Below are positions 1 through 5,751 of a stretch of 10,287 nucleotides of DNA, one piece after another (position 1 is the first letter of the stretch; every line of letters begins with the position of its first letter). Source of the DNA: Sphingomonadales bacterium UBA658 (GTDB taxonomy: Bacteria; Pseudomonadota; Alphaproteobacteria; Sphingomonadales; Sphingomonadaceae); contig DBOA01000039.1 of assembly GCA_002299195.1 (NCBI GenBank), positions 1-10,287 on the forward strand, given 5' to 3'. The position numbers and the translations under genes were made by a program. Below the pieces are notes generated by a model. That model had not been told where the DNA came from. It ran no database searches and saw only the letters and a program-made list of their open reading frames with translations.

Positions 1-28
1 CAGGGCAGTTGTATGGCGCTACTTAAGA

Positions 29-325
29 TCACTTTGGCTCGCTTGGTTCTTCAATTTTTGGTTCATCTGAACCATCGGTTTTGGGTTCGTCGCTTTTTTC
101 CGGCGTTGCTTTTGCAGCATCGGTATCGGCACGCACGGGCATCGCTTCAACAGGTGCCTCATCGGTGGATTCGTCGGTGTTCATCATGTCGTCACTGATC
201 GTGCCTTTAAGGCTTTCGAGATTGTCCATGCGCGTTTCGGTGACCTGATTGTCCTCTTTGCCGCCGCCGCAGGCGGACAATGCCAGTAAGGCTGCAAAGG
301 CAGGTGCCATGATGGTGAAACGCAT
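29..325 (-). CDS. small predicted lipoprotein, function unknown
   Basis: A 98-residue protein with a short hydrophobic N-terminus and a lipobox (LSAC, Cys19), so it is predicted to be exported, cleaved before Cys19 and lipid-anchored in the envelope. The mature part begins CGGGKEDN. It has a middle stretch around residues 33-50 (MDNLESLKGTISDDMM) that could be helical. It ends in a low-complexity acidic, Pro- and Lys-rich tail (about residues 55-98) with repeated EPK/DEPK-type units and no cysteines or catalytic motifs. The tail is probably disordered. The start is supported by GAGGA at 330-334, four bases upstream of the ATG. It begins 15 bases after the lipB stop codon, so it is probably co-transcribed with lipB. 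I do not recognise a characterised family and assign no function. Codon use resembles the neighbours. Confidence 0.72.
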   Translation of the reverse strand: MRFTIMAPAFAALLALSACGGGKEDNQVTETRMDNLESLKGTISDDMMNTDESTDEAPVEAMPVRADTDAAKATPEKSDEPKTDGSDEPKIEEPSEPK

Positions 326-340
326 ATTGTCCTCAGTTCT

Positions 341-1018
341 CTATTCCGGCGCGACCGTACAATTTCCGCCCGCTTTGGCAAGGTTAATGAGAAAGTCCGG
401 GAAGGTGGCGCGCAAGGCCGCGTCGAAGTCCTGCATTGATGCGTGGATGCCCAGGTCGGCGAGGCTTGTGACCGGATATTCGGATATTCCGCACGGGACG
501 ATTCCGCCGAAATGATTCAAATCAGGCGCAATATTGACCGCAAAGCCATGCATCGTCACCCATCTGCGGATGCGCACGCCGATTGCCCCGATTTTTGCTT
601 CCTGACCAGTTTTGGTGTCGCACCATATGCCAACACGGCCTTCGGCGCGGCGTGCCTCTACCCCGAAACGGCCAAGCGCGGCGATCACCCAGCCTTCAAG
701 CGCATGCACATAACAGCGGACATCTTTGCAATGCTTGGCAAGGTCGAGCATGACATAGCCCACACGCTGCCCCGGCCCATGATAAGTGTACCGTCCGCCG
801 CGTCCGGTGTCGTACACGGGAAATGCGGTGCTCAGCAATTCTGCCGGGTCCGCGCTCGTCCCGCCTGTGTATAATGGCGGGTGTTCCAGCAGCCAGATAA
901 GCTCCCGCGCGTTTTCGTCGCGGATGGCGGCCTGCAATGTTTCCATACGGGCAACGGCTTCGGGATAGGGGGTCAGCCCTTCGGAAACGTCCCAATCAAT
1001 ATTGCAATCGATCTTCAT
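341..1018 (-). CDS. lipB: octanoyltransferase LipB (lipoyl(octanoyl) transferase)
   Basis: LipB moves the octanoyl group from octanoyl-ACP to lipoyl domains of 2-oxoacid dehydrogenases and the glycine cleavage H protein. LipA then inserts sulfur to make lipoate. It acts in the cytoplasm. The 225-residue length is normal for the family. Visible motifs are the RGGRYTYHGPGQ block at residues 73-84 (His80), AKIGAIGVRI at 141-150 with the catalytic Lys142, and GGIVPCGI at 171-178 with the acyl-accepting Cys176. The Lys-Cys separation of 34 residues equals that of the Escherichia coli enzyme (Lys135/Cys169). The start at 1018 gives the expected N-terminus, but its ribosome site is weak (only a GCGG-like run). 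The gene is divergent from the membrane-protein gene, with 78 bases between them. The small lipoprotein gene follows it closely. Confidence 0.97.
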   Translation of the reverse strand: MKIDCNIDWDVSEGLTPYPEAVARMETLQAAIRDENARELIWLLEHPPLYTGGTSADPAELLSTAFPVYDTGRGGRYTYHGPGQRVGYVMLDLAKHCKDVRCYVHALEGWVIAALGRFGVEARRAEGRVGIWCDTKTGQEAKIGAIGVRIRRWVTMHGFAVNIAPDLNHFGGIVPCGISEYPVTSLADLGIHASMQDFDAALRATFPDFLINLAKAGGNCTVAPE

Positions 1019-1096
1019 CCGCGCTGCTTAGCATGGCGCAAGCCGCTTGCCACCGGATATGTCAGCCTCTACCCCGCGATGTGTCAGGGAGTGTAT

Positions 1097-1840
1097 ATGC
1101 AAAAGAAGCTTAATTATCGTGCGGTGGCAAAAGATGCGCGCGCTTCATTCGCTGCGCACCGTGAAGCCATCATCGCCATTGCGGGCTTTTTCATTTTCAT
1201 GTCGAACTGGATCGCGGGCTATTTGGCACCTCCGCTCGTCCTTGAAAGCTTTGATGATACAACCAAAGTCATCGCGGCGTTCAGCGGTTATTTCGAGGCA
1301 AATTGGCCGGTCTTGTTACCGGCGATGCTTGTCACAATGTATGGCAGCCTTGCGCTTTACGTCCTGATTTCGGGGCGCAAATTGGCGCAGGTGGGCGACG
1401 CGCTTGTTATCGCCGCCGCTTTGTTCCCGACATATCTCACGGCGACAATCGTTACCGGCTGGGCGACATTTGCGGGGTTCTTGCTGTTCATCATTCCCGG
1501 ACTTTATCTCACGGGCCGTTTTGCCGTGCTGCCCGCAGTCATCGCGCAAGAACCGGCGCTTGGCATCATAGATGCGGTGAAACAGACTTGGGCGACAACC
1601 CGCAAATGCGGTTGGGCCATCGTGATACTGACGCTGTTTATCGCAGTCGCCATTCGATTGGTTTCAGGGATCGCTGGTGATGCCGTCGCCGGGATATGCG
1701 AAGCAATTGCGGGCGAGGGCGGGGTTCCCATCGTCCAAGCTGCGGTCAGTGCGTTTTTCGCCGCGGTTGAGGCCGTTATCTATGTTATCGCTGCGACGGC
1801 AGTTAACCGTCAGCTTGGGGCACAGACGGCACCCCAATAA
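1097..1840 (+). CDS. polytopic inner-membrane protein, YciC/GPDPase-membrane-domain-like
   Basis: A 247-residue integral membrane protein. The frame is open from 881, but the ATG at 1097 is the better start: AGGGAG lies at 1086-1091 with five bases of spacing, and the upstream part would overlap lipB. Hydrophobic segments lie at about residues 23-46, 70-92, 102-138 (probably two helices), 173-195 and 213-236, giving roughly six helices. The block at residues 131-156, with IIPGLYL, a following Arg, LPAVIAQE and ALG, then a Trp-containing helix near 160-172, resembles the repeat of the glycerophosphodiesterase membrane domain / YciC-like superfamily, in which an IPG-Y-R pattern is followed by a W-x-x-T/S stretch. 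No enzyme domain is attached. Substrate and role are unknown. Its last 38 bases overlap the 3' end of the convergent GNAT gene. Confidence 0.85.
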   Translation: MQKKLNYRAVAKDARASFAAHREAIIAIAGFFIFMSNWIAGYLAPPLVLESFDDTTKVIAAFSGYFEANWPVLLPAMLVTMYGSLALYVLISGRKLAQVGDALVIAAALFPTYLTATIVTGWATFAGFLLFIIPGLYLTGRFAVLPAVIAQEPALGIIDAVKQTWATTRKCGWAIVILTLFIAVAIRLVSGIAGDAVAGICEAIAGEGGVPIVQAAVSAFFAAVEAVIYVIAATAVNRQLGAQTAPQ

Positions 1841-2417
1841 TGGGAATTTGCGGCGCGGCGTCGCGCGGGATCAGCCCGCTGATACGCGGGTCCGCAAATG
1901 TCTCCAACTGCCGTTGATAGGCCGTGAACCCGGCCTTTTGATAAAAGGCGAGCGCGGTTGGACCGTCCAGCGTGCATGTATGCACCCACATGCGCTGCAC
2001 GCCAGCTTCTGCCCAGCCGAGCTGAAGCGCCATGGCCATCAACCATTTGCCGTGGCCCTTGCCGCCAAGTTCGGGGATGAGGCCGAAAAAGGCAATTTCA
2101 CATGCGCCATCGGTTCTGCAGTCGAGCTCCAATATGCCAACTTCAATCCCGCGCCGGTCCACCACCGCCCAAATCCGGACCTTGGGATCGTGAATGGTCG
2201 CAATCAGCGTGTCGTCGTCCATCTCAAGGCGTGAGAACCACAGCCAAGGTTCGCCAATACGGCGATAAAGTGTGCGGTATTTGTCGACGTGCGGGGCGTG
2301 CCATGGCTCTAGCCGCAAATCTGACGCAGGCAGCGCGCGCAATGGCGGACGGCTGGACATTTCCAGCGAGGTTACAATGGCACCAAGGTCGCCATCGGCA
2401 ATCGGGCTAAACGGCAT
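1803..2417 (-). CDS. GNAT-family N-acetyltransferase
   Basis: A 204-residue protein of the Gcn5-related acetyltransferase fold. The GNAT core runs from about residue 31 to 170. Acetyl-CoA motif A is visible at residues 113-126 (LIPELGGKGHGKWL), with the G-x-G-x-G-type pyrophosphate loop. Motif B appears as ALAFYQKAGF at 155-164. An acidic/aromatic region with WLWFSRLEMDD (residues 58-68) precedes the core. The acceptor substrate cannot be read from sequence; GNATs modify small amines, antibiotics, tRNA or proteins. It starts six bases after the hemF stop, so it is likely the third gene of a trmL-hemF-GNAT operon, translated with only a weak ribosome site of its own. Another in-frame ATG lies at 2360 (residue 20), but the 2417 start fits the operon spacing. 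Its C-terminus overlaps the convergent membrane-protein gene by 38 bp. Confidence 0.88.
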   Translation of the reverse strand: MPFSPIADGDLGAIVTSLEMSSRPPLRALPASDLRLEPWHAPHVDKYRTLYRRIGEPWLWFSRLEMDDDTLIATIHDPKVRIWAVVDRRGIEVGILELDCRTDGACEIAFFGLIPELGGKGHGKWLMAMALQLGWAEAGVQRMWVHTCTLDGPTALAFYQKAGFTAYQRQLETFADPRISGLIPRDAAPQIPIIGVPSVPQADG

Positions 2418-2423
2418 TGTGGA

Positions 2424-3281
2424 TTAATCCCAAGCGACGTCGGGCGGAAGGCTCATCAAAATCGCGTCAACATTCCCGCCGGTTTTCAGGCCAAAGGTCG
2501 TGCCGCGGTCATATACAAGGTTGAATTCGGCATAGAGCCCGCGCCAGCGCCGCTGCGCCTGCTTTTCTTCGGCGGTGAATGGCTGATTCATCCGGCGGCG
2601 CACCAGCTTGGGGAAGATATCGAGGAAAGCTTCGCCAACATCGCGGGTCAGTGCAAAATTCTGGTCGAAAATGGCATCACTGCTGTTTTCCAGATGGTCG
2701 TAGAAAATACCGCCAACACCGCGATGCACGTTGCGATGGGGGATCCAGAAATAATCCTCCGCCCATTTGCGATAGCGTTCGTACACGTCGGGGCCATAAG
2801 GCGCGCATGCCGCACGCAGGCGGGCGTGGAAGTCTGCTGTGTCTTCTTCATAGGGGATGGGCGGGTTGAGATCCGCACCGCCGCCAAACCAGCTTTTCGT
2901 CGTCACAAGATAGCGTGTATTCATATGCACCGCTGGCACATGTGGATTGGCCATATGCGCGACGAGGCTGATGCCGGTCGCGAAAAAATTCGGATCTTCA
3001 GCCGCGCCATGAATGGTCTTGGCAAATTCGGGGTTGAAGCTGCCACCTACGGTTGAGACGTTCACGCCGACCTTTTCAAAGATTTTACCCTTCATCACGC
3101 CGCGTACGCCGCCGCCGCCGGGCGAACCGTCATGGTCGTGGCGATCCCAAGGGATATATTCGAAAGATGCGTCTGATCCGGCTTCGCGTTCGATGGCTTC
3201 AAACGCCGCGCAAATGCTGTCGCGCAGCGATTCGAACCAACTGCGCGCGGTTTGCTGCCGATTGTCGAGGACCAGAGTCAT
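2424..3281 (-). CDS. hemF: oxygen-dependent coproporphyrinogen III oxidase HemF
   Basis: HemF uses molecular oxygen to decarboxylate two propionates of coproporphyrinogen III, giving protoporphyrinogen IX for heme synthesis in the cytoplasm. The 285 residues match the usual bacterial size. Family blocks visible in order are GGGGVRGVMKG (56-66) and FEKVGVNVSTVGG (68-80), then NPHVPAVHMNTRY (112-124) and WFGGGADLNPPIPY (131-144). These are followed by DFHARL (150-155), the FWIPHRNVHRGVGGIFYDHLE region (178-198), and a C-terminal block with YDRGTTFGLKTGGN (257-270) and SLPP. The conserved histidines His119, His152, His182 and His186 lie in these blocks. The ATG shares four bases with the trmL stop (ATGA at 3278-3281), a strong sign of translational coupling. 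Use of the aerobic enzyme fits an aerobic lifestyle and the nearby bc1 genes, which need heme. An anaerobic HemN elsewhere cannot be excluded. Confidence 0.98.
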   Translation of the reverse strand: MTLVLDNRQQTARSWFESLRDSICAAFEAIEREAGSDASFEYIPWDRHDHDGSPGGGGVRGVMKGKIFEKVGVNVSTVGGSFNPEFAKTIHGAAEDPNFFATGISLVAHMANPHVPAVHMNTRYLVTTKSWFGGGADLNPPIPYEEDTADFHARLRAACAPYGPDVYERYRKWAEDYFWIPHRNVHRGVGGIFYDHLENSSDAIFDQNFALTRDVGEAFLDIFPKLVRRRMNQPFTAEEKQAQRRWRGLYAEFNLVYDRGTTFGLKTGGNVDAILMSLPPDVAWD

Positions 3282-3739
3282 ACTGCACCTTCCGGAAATT
3301 GTTGGGTCTGCCGCAGACCTTCTGCCAGCGCGATGCCAGCCGACACCGAAATGTTCAAGGACCGAAATCCAGCGCCCATGGGAATATACACGCGTTCGTC
3401 GGCGCGGGCATGCACTTCGGGCGGTGCGCCGCTGCTTTCGGAGCCCATCAGGATAACATCATCGGGCCGAAAGGCGAATGCGGGCAGGGCGGTTGACGCC
3501 TTGCTCGACATCAGCACCAACCGCGCACCGTTCAATGTCTCAAGAAACGCTGACCAGTCGGTGTGGCGCTGTATCTTTGCATGCGCGACATAATCCATAC
3601 CGGCACGCCTCAAGGCACGTTCTGAAAAGGGAAAACCGCAAGGTTCAATGATGTCGCATTGGACGCAAAAGCATGCGGTTGTGCGTAATACCGCCCCGAC
3701 ATTGCCGGCCATGTCCGGCTGATAGAGCGCGATGCGCAT
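3278..3739 (-). CDS. trmL: tRNA (cytidine(34)-2'-O)-methyltransferase TrmL
   Basis: TrmL is a small SPOUT-class RNA methyltransferase that 2'-O-methylates the wobble nucleotide of tRNA-Leu isoacceptors using S-adenosylmethionine, helping decoding. At 153 residues it has the stand-alone length typical of TrmL, with no added RNA-binding domain. The three SPOUT motifs are present: QPDMAGNVGAVLRT (7-20, with Asn13 and Arg19), GSESSGAP (99-106), and RSLNISVSAGIALAE (126-140), which forms part of the trefoil-knot cofactor site. The start is fixed by GGAGAG at 3745-3750, five bases upstream. It is the first gene of the trmL-hemF-GNAT operon and has a promoter-like sequence immediately upstream. TrmL-like SPOUT proteins with other RNA targets exist, but the motif spacing and length favour TrmL. 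Confidence 0.95.
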   Translation of the reverse strand: MRIALYQPDMAGNVGAVLRTTACFCVQCDIIEPCGFPFSERALRRAGMDYVAHAKIQRHTDWSAFLETLNGARLVLMSSKASTALPAFAFRPDDVILMGSESSGAPPEVHARADERVYIPMGAGFRSLNISVSAGIALAEGLRQTQQFPEGAV

Positions 3740-3771
3740 GAAAACTCTCCGATGGAAACCAATTGTCGATG

Positions 3772-3799
3772 ATTAGACCGTATGTGGCCTTCATGGCAA
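3772..3799 (-). promoter_or_regulatory. sigma70-like promoter for trmL-hemF-GNAT
   Basis: On the minus strand TTGCCA (3794-3799, five of six matches to TTGACA) is followed after 16 bp by TCTAAT (3772-3777, five of six matches to TATAAT). Transcription would begin near 3765, leaving about 26 bases of leader that contain the trmL ribosome site. The position and quality make it the best promoter candidate in the 196-bp gap after the EF-hand gene. I see no convincing terminator for the EF-hand gene in that gap, so read-through is possible. Confidence 0.5.
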
Positions 3800-3935
3800 C
3801 CGCGCCCATGGGCCAAATGTTCACATGCGGCGCCGTTAGCTTTTATATCTTAAACGACATTGTCGCGCGATTGCCGCCCTCGGCGCGATTGTGCAGCGCA
3901 ACGTAACCGCCATAGGCCCGGTCGATGCTCCGTCG

Positions 3936-4511
3936 TTAGCCGCCGTTGGGCTGGGCAGGGGCCATTGGTCCGTTCCAGCGACCCTTGCGTCCGGCCTTGC
4001 GCTCGTCGGGGGTTATGCTGCCATCTTTATTGGTATCGGCTTTGGCGAAGCGGGCTTCAGCGGCAGCACGGAATTCTGGCTGTGATATGGCCTTGTCACC
4101 ATTGCTGTCCGCACGCGCCATTATATCCATGCGTCCGTCACGGCCACCTTCGCGCTCATGACGCTTACCCATCTTGCGATGCTCCATGCGCTTTTCGCGT
4201 CGGTCCGCGCGGCGCTCCCCGCGCATTTCATGTGCGGCCATGAATTCAGCTTGGCTGATGGAACCGTTTTTGTCGGTGTCGATTGCGGCAAAGCGCTTGG
4301 CCAGCATCGCGGCCTTGTCGCCTTCATTCAGCGTGCCATCATCATTAGCGTCCATCTTAGTAAAAACCGCATCAGCGGCGGCCATGGCTTCTGCTTTGGT
4401 GATAACGCGGTCGTCGTCTTGGTCTGCCCTTCCATCGGGCGCAGCATATATTGCTGAAGCCGACATTGCCGAAAGGGCCATCAGGCCAGCATAAATTGGA
4501 AATTTCTTCAT
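3936..4511 (-). CDS. exported EF-hand calcium-binding protein with five EF loops
   Basis: A predicted 191-residue secreted or periplasmic protein. The frame is open up to 4622, but the ATG at 4511 is preferred. AAGGAG lies at 4520-4525 with eight bases of spacing, it gives a clean signal peptide (MKKFPIYAGLMALSAMSASA, cleavage near residue 20 or 24), and the longer version would cover the promoter repeats. Five 12-residue calcium loops can be read: residues 30-41, 54-65, 78-89, 135-146 and 159-170. Each has Asp at position 1, Asp or Asn at 3 and 5, and Glu or Asp at 12. Loops 1 and 4 have Arg or Lys in place of the usual Gly at position 6, and loop 2 ends in Asp. Between loops 3 and 4, residues 97-127 are dense in Arg, Lys and Glu with some His and resemble a charged helix. 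The C-terminus is Gly/Pro-rich. A role in calcium buffering or sensing in the envelope is an inference; no enzyme domain is seen. Confidence 0.93.
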   Translation of the reverse strand: MKKFPIYAGLMALSAMSASAIYAAPDGRADQDDDRVITKAEAMAAADAVFTKMDANDDGTLNEGDKAAMLAKRFAAIDTDKNGSISQAEFMAAHEMRGERRADRREKRMEHRKMGKRHEREGGRDGRMDIMARADSNGDKAISQPEFRAAAEARFAKADTNKDGSITPDERKAGRKGRWNGPMAPAQPNGG

Positions 4512-4546
4512 CCTAATCGCTCCTTGCGATCGTCCGCGCGACTGCA

Positions 4547-4579
4547 AATGTAACGCATATAGTCTGAATATAGTCTGAA
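4547..4579 (-). promoter_or_regulatory. tandem 11-bp direct repeat and -10 box upstream of the EF-hand gene
   Basis: On the minus strand the unit TTCAGACTATA occurs twice in direct tandem, with cores TTCAGAC at 4573-4579 and 4562-4568, each followed by TATA. A TACATT -10-like hexamer lies at 4547-4552, nine bases after the second core, and leaves a leader of roughly 30 bases before the ATG at 4511. The 7+4 periodicity of one helical turn, overlapping where a -35 would sit, is the layout of promoters activated by PhoB/OmpR-type response regulators. The repeat is seen directly. Its role and its regulator are inferred. Confidence 0.5.
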
Positions 4580-4672
4580 TATTTCGCAACGGTTTGTCGA
4601 GGCAAAGCATGCTTTGTCGCAAACTGTAACAGCGACGGCCTGTTCCAAGGCGTTATGGGGATGAGGAAAAGT

Positions 4673-4746
4673 TGGAGCGGGTAAGGGGAATCGAACCCCT
4701 CTAGCTAGCTTGGAAGGCTAGTGCATTACCACTATGCTATACCCGC
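4673..4746 (-). tRNA. tRNA-Gly (anticodon UCC)
   Basis: The 74-nt minus-strand sequence folds into a complete cloverleaf. The acceptor stem GCGGGTA/TACCCGC has seven perfect pairs, and the D stem is GCAT/ATGC. The anticodon stem is CTAGC/GCTAG with loop CTTCCAA, giving anticodon TCC. The variable loop has four bases. The T stem is AGGGG/CCCCT with loop TTCGATT. A U discriminator and an encoded CCA (4673-4675) complete it. U73 and the UCC anticodon fit glycine, reading GGA and GGG codons. It stands alone between the EF-hand gene and the petABC terminator. No integrase or attachment-site duplication is visible around it. Confidence 0.98.
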
Positions 4747-4782
4747 GACTGGCCATAGGCCGTCTTGAGCGCCGCTATTGCC

Positions 4783-4788
4783 ATTATA
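4783..4788 (-). promoter_or_regulatory. -10 box for tRNA-Gly
   Basis: A perfect TATAAT lies on the minus strand 36 bases before the mature tRNA 5' end. It sits between the tRNA and the petC terminator, so the tRNA probably has its own promoter. A TTGACG occurs at 4798-4803, but only nine bases away, too close to act as its -35. At the normal distance only a weak TCTGGG-like match is present. Confidence 0.4.
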
Positions 4789-4814
4789 CGGCCCTAGCGT
4801 CAACGCCCAGATTG

Positions 4815-4845
4815 AAAAAGAAAGGGCCGCAAAAGCGGCCCTTTC
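4815..4845 (-). terminator. intrinsic terminator of petABC
   Basis: An 11-bp perfect hairpin: bases 4820-4830 pair with 4835-4845, stem core GGGCCGC/GCGGCCC with A-T/T-A pairs at the base, and a four-base loop. On the minus strand it is followed directly by five Ts (4815-4819). It lies 25 bases after the petC stop. The plus strand has no T run after the stem, so termination is directed against the pet operon. Confidence 0.93.
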
Positions 4846-4869
4846 CAAAAACTATGCTGTTTTTTTTTA

Positions 4870-5733
4870 TCAATGCTTCTTGTCTGCCCAGATCGTTTTG
4901 TAGGACATCCAAGCAAGCACCGTGAAGACCAGGAGGAAGCCAAGGGCTGCCCAACCTGCGCTCTTGCGGTTTTCCATCTTTGGTTCCGCAGCCCAGGTCA
5001 GGAATGCAGAGACGTCTCTCGCCATCTGTTCCTTGGTAGCCTTCGTACCATCGTCATAGGTAACCTGGTCATCGGAAACGATCGGTGCCGCCATTGCGAT
5101 GTTCAGGTTCGCAAACCATGGGTTGAAGTGCAGGCCGGCAGGTGTCGCCGCTTCAGGGAATTCCTTCAGCAGTTCTTTGCCGTCTTCGTTCTTGTAACCC
5201 GCTTGGTCACGATAGCCGAGCAGCAATGAGTACAAATAAGCAGGGCCATTTTCACGCGCCTTTGTGATCAGCGAAAGATCTGGTGGAAGCGCGTTGTTGT
5301 TGGCCGCACGTGCTGCAACTTCGTTCGCAAATGGCGAAGGAATTTTGTCCGCAGGAATTGCCGGACGTGTCGCAGGCTCACCCGTTTCGGGGTTGATGCT
5401 TGGAACTTCGGTCTTCCATGCCTTTGCAAGCGCTTTGACCTGTTCTTCGCTATAGCCCAGTGCCGCGAAATCGCGGAACGAAACCAGCTTCAAGCTGTGG
5501 CAAGCGGCGCAGACTTCGGAATAGACCTTCAAGCCGCGCTGCAATTCACCGCGGTCATATTTGCCCAACGGACCGTCATGGGCAAATGATACGGGCAAAG
5601 TCTCTTCGTGGAACTCCGCCTCAACCGAAGGAACGGCAGGTTCCTTGATCGCAGTGATGACGGTGTCCCCAAGGCCGAGCAACAGCATGCCGCTGAAAAA
5701 CAGGCCTACTAAAAAAGCAACTAAACGAACCAT
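4870..5733 (-). CDS. petC: cytochrome c1, ubiquinol-cytochrome c reductase subunit
   Basis: Cytochrome c1 is the c-type heme subunit of the bc1 complex. It takes electrons from the Rieske protein and passes them to soluble or membrane cytochrome c on the periplasmic side. The protein has 287 residues. It starts with a signal-like hydrophobic segment (about residues 3-28). The heme site is CAACH (75-79: Cys75 and Cys78 bind covalently, His79 is an axial ligand). The sixth ligand is the Met of NIAMAAPIV (Met214). A single C-terminal anchor helix (about 260-279) is followed by a basic cytoplasmic tail. Landmarks such as PFANEVAARAANNNALPPDLSL (residues 134-155) and GYRDQAGY fit alphaproteobacterial c1. 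AGGGA at 5744-5748 supports the start. It is the last gene of the operon, 18 bases after petB, and ends before a strong terminator. Confidence 0.98.
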   Translation of the reverse strand: MVRLVAFLVGLFFSGMLLLGLGDTVITAIKEPAVPSVEAEFHEETLPVSFAHDGPLGKYDRGELQRGLKVYSEVCAACHSLKLVSFRDFAALGYSEEQVKALAKAWKTEVPSINPETGEPATRPAIPADKIPSPFANEVAARAANNNALPPDLSLITKARENGPAYLYSLLLGYRDQAGYKNEDGKELLKEFPEAATPAGLHFNPWFANLNIAMAAPIVSDDQVTYDDGTKATKEQMARDVSAFLTWAAEPKMENRKSAGWAALGFLLVFTVLAWMSYKTIWADKKH

Positions 5734-5751
5734 GATTATGCTTTCCCTGTT

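Noticed and set aside
1..198. Plus-strand Arg/His-rich open frame starting at 13
   Set aside because: It is a shadow of the lipoprotein gene. Its composition matches reverse-complement acidic and Pro codons. Bases 1-28 hold nothing I can identify.
881..1096. N-terminal extension of the membrane protein to 881
   Set aside because: It overlaps lipB, is not membrane-like, and the ATG at 1097 has AGGGAG at ideal spacing.
4512..4622. N-terminal extension of the EF-hand protein to 4622
   Set aside because: It would precede the signal peptide with a non-signal sequence and cover the direct repeats and -10. A good ribosome site supports 4511.
4783..4803. TTGACG and TATAAT as a complete promoter for tRNA-Gly
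   Set aside because: The two hexamers are only 9 bp apart, far below the 16-18 bp needed. Only the TATAAT is kept as a probable -10.
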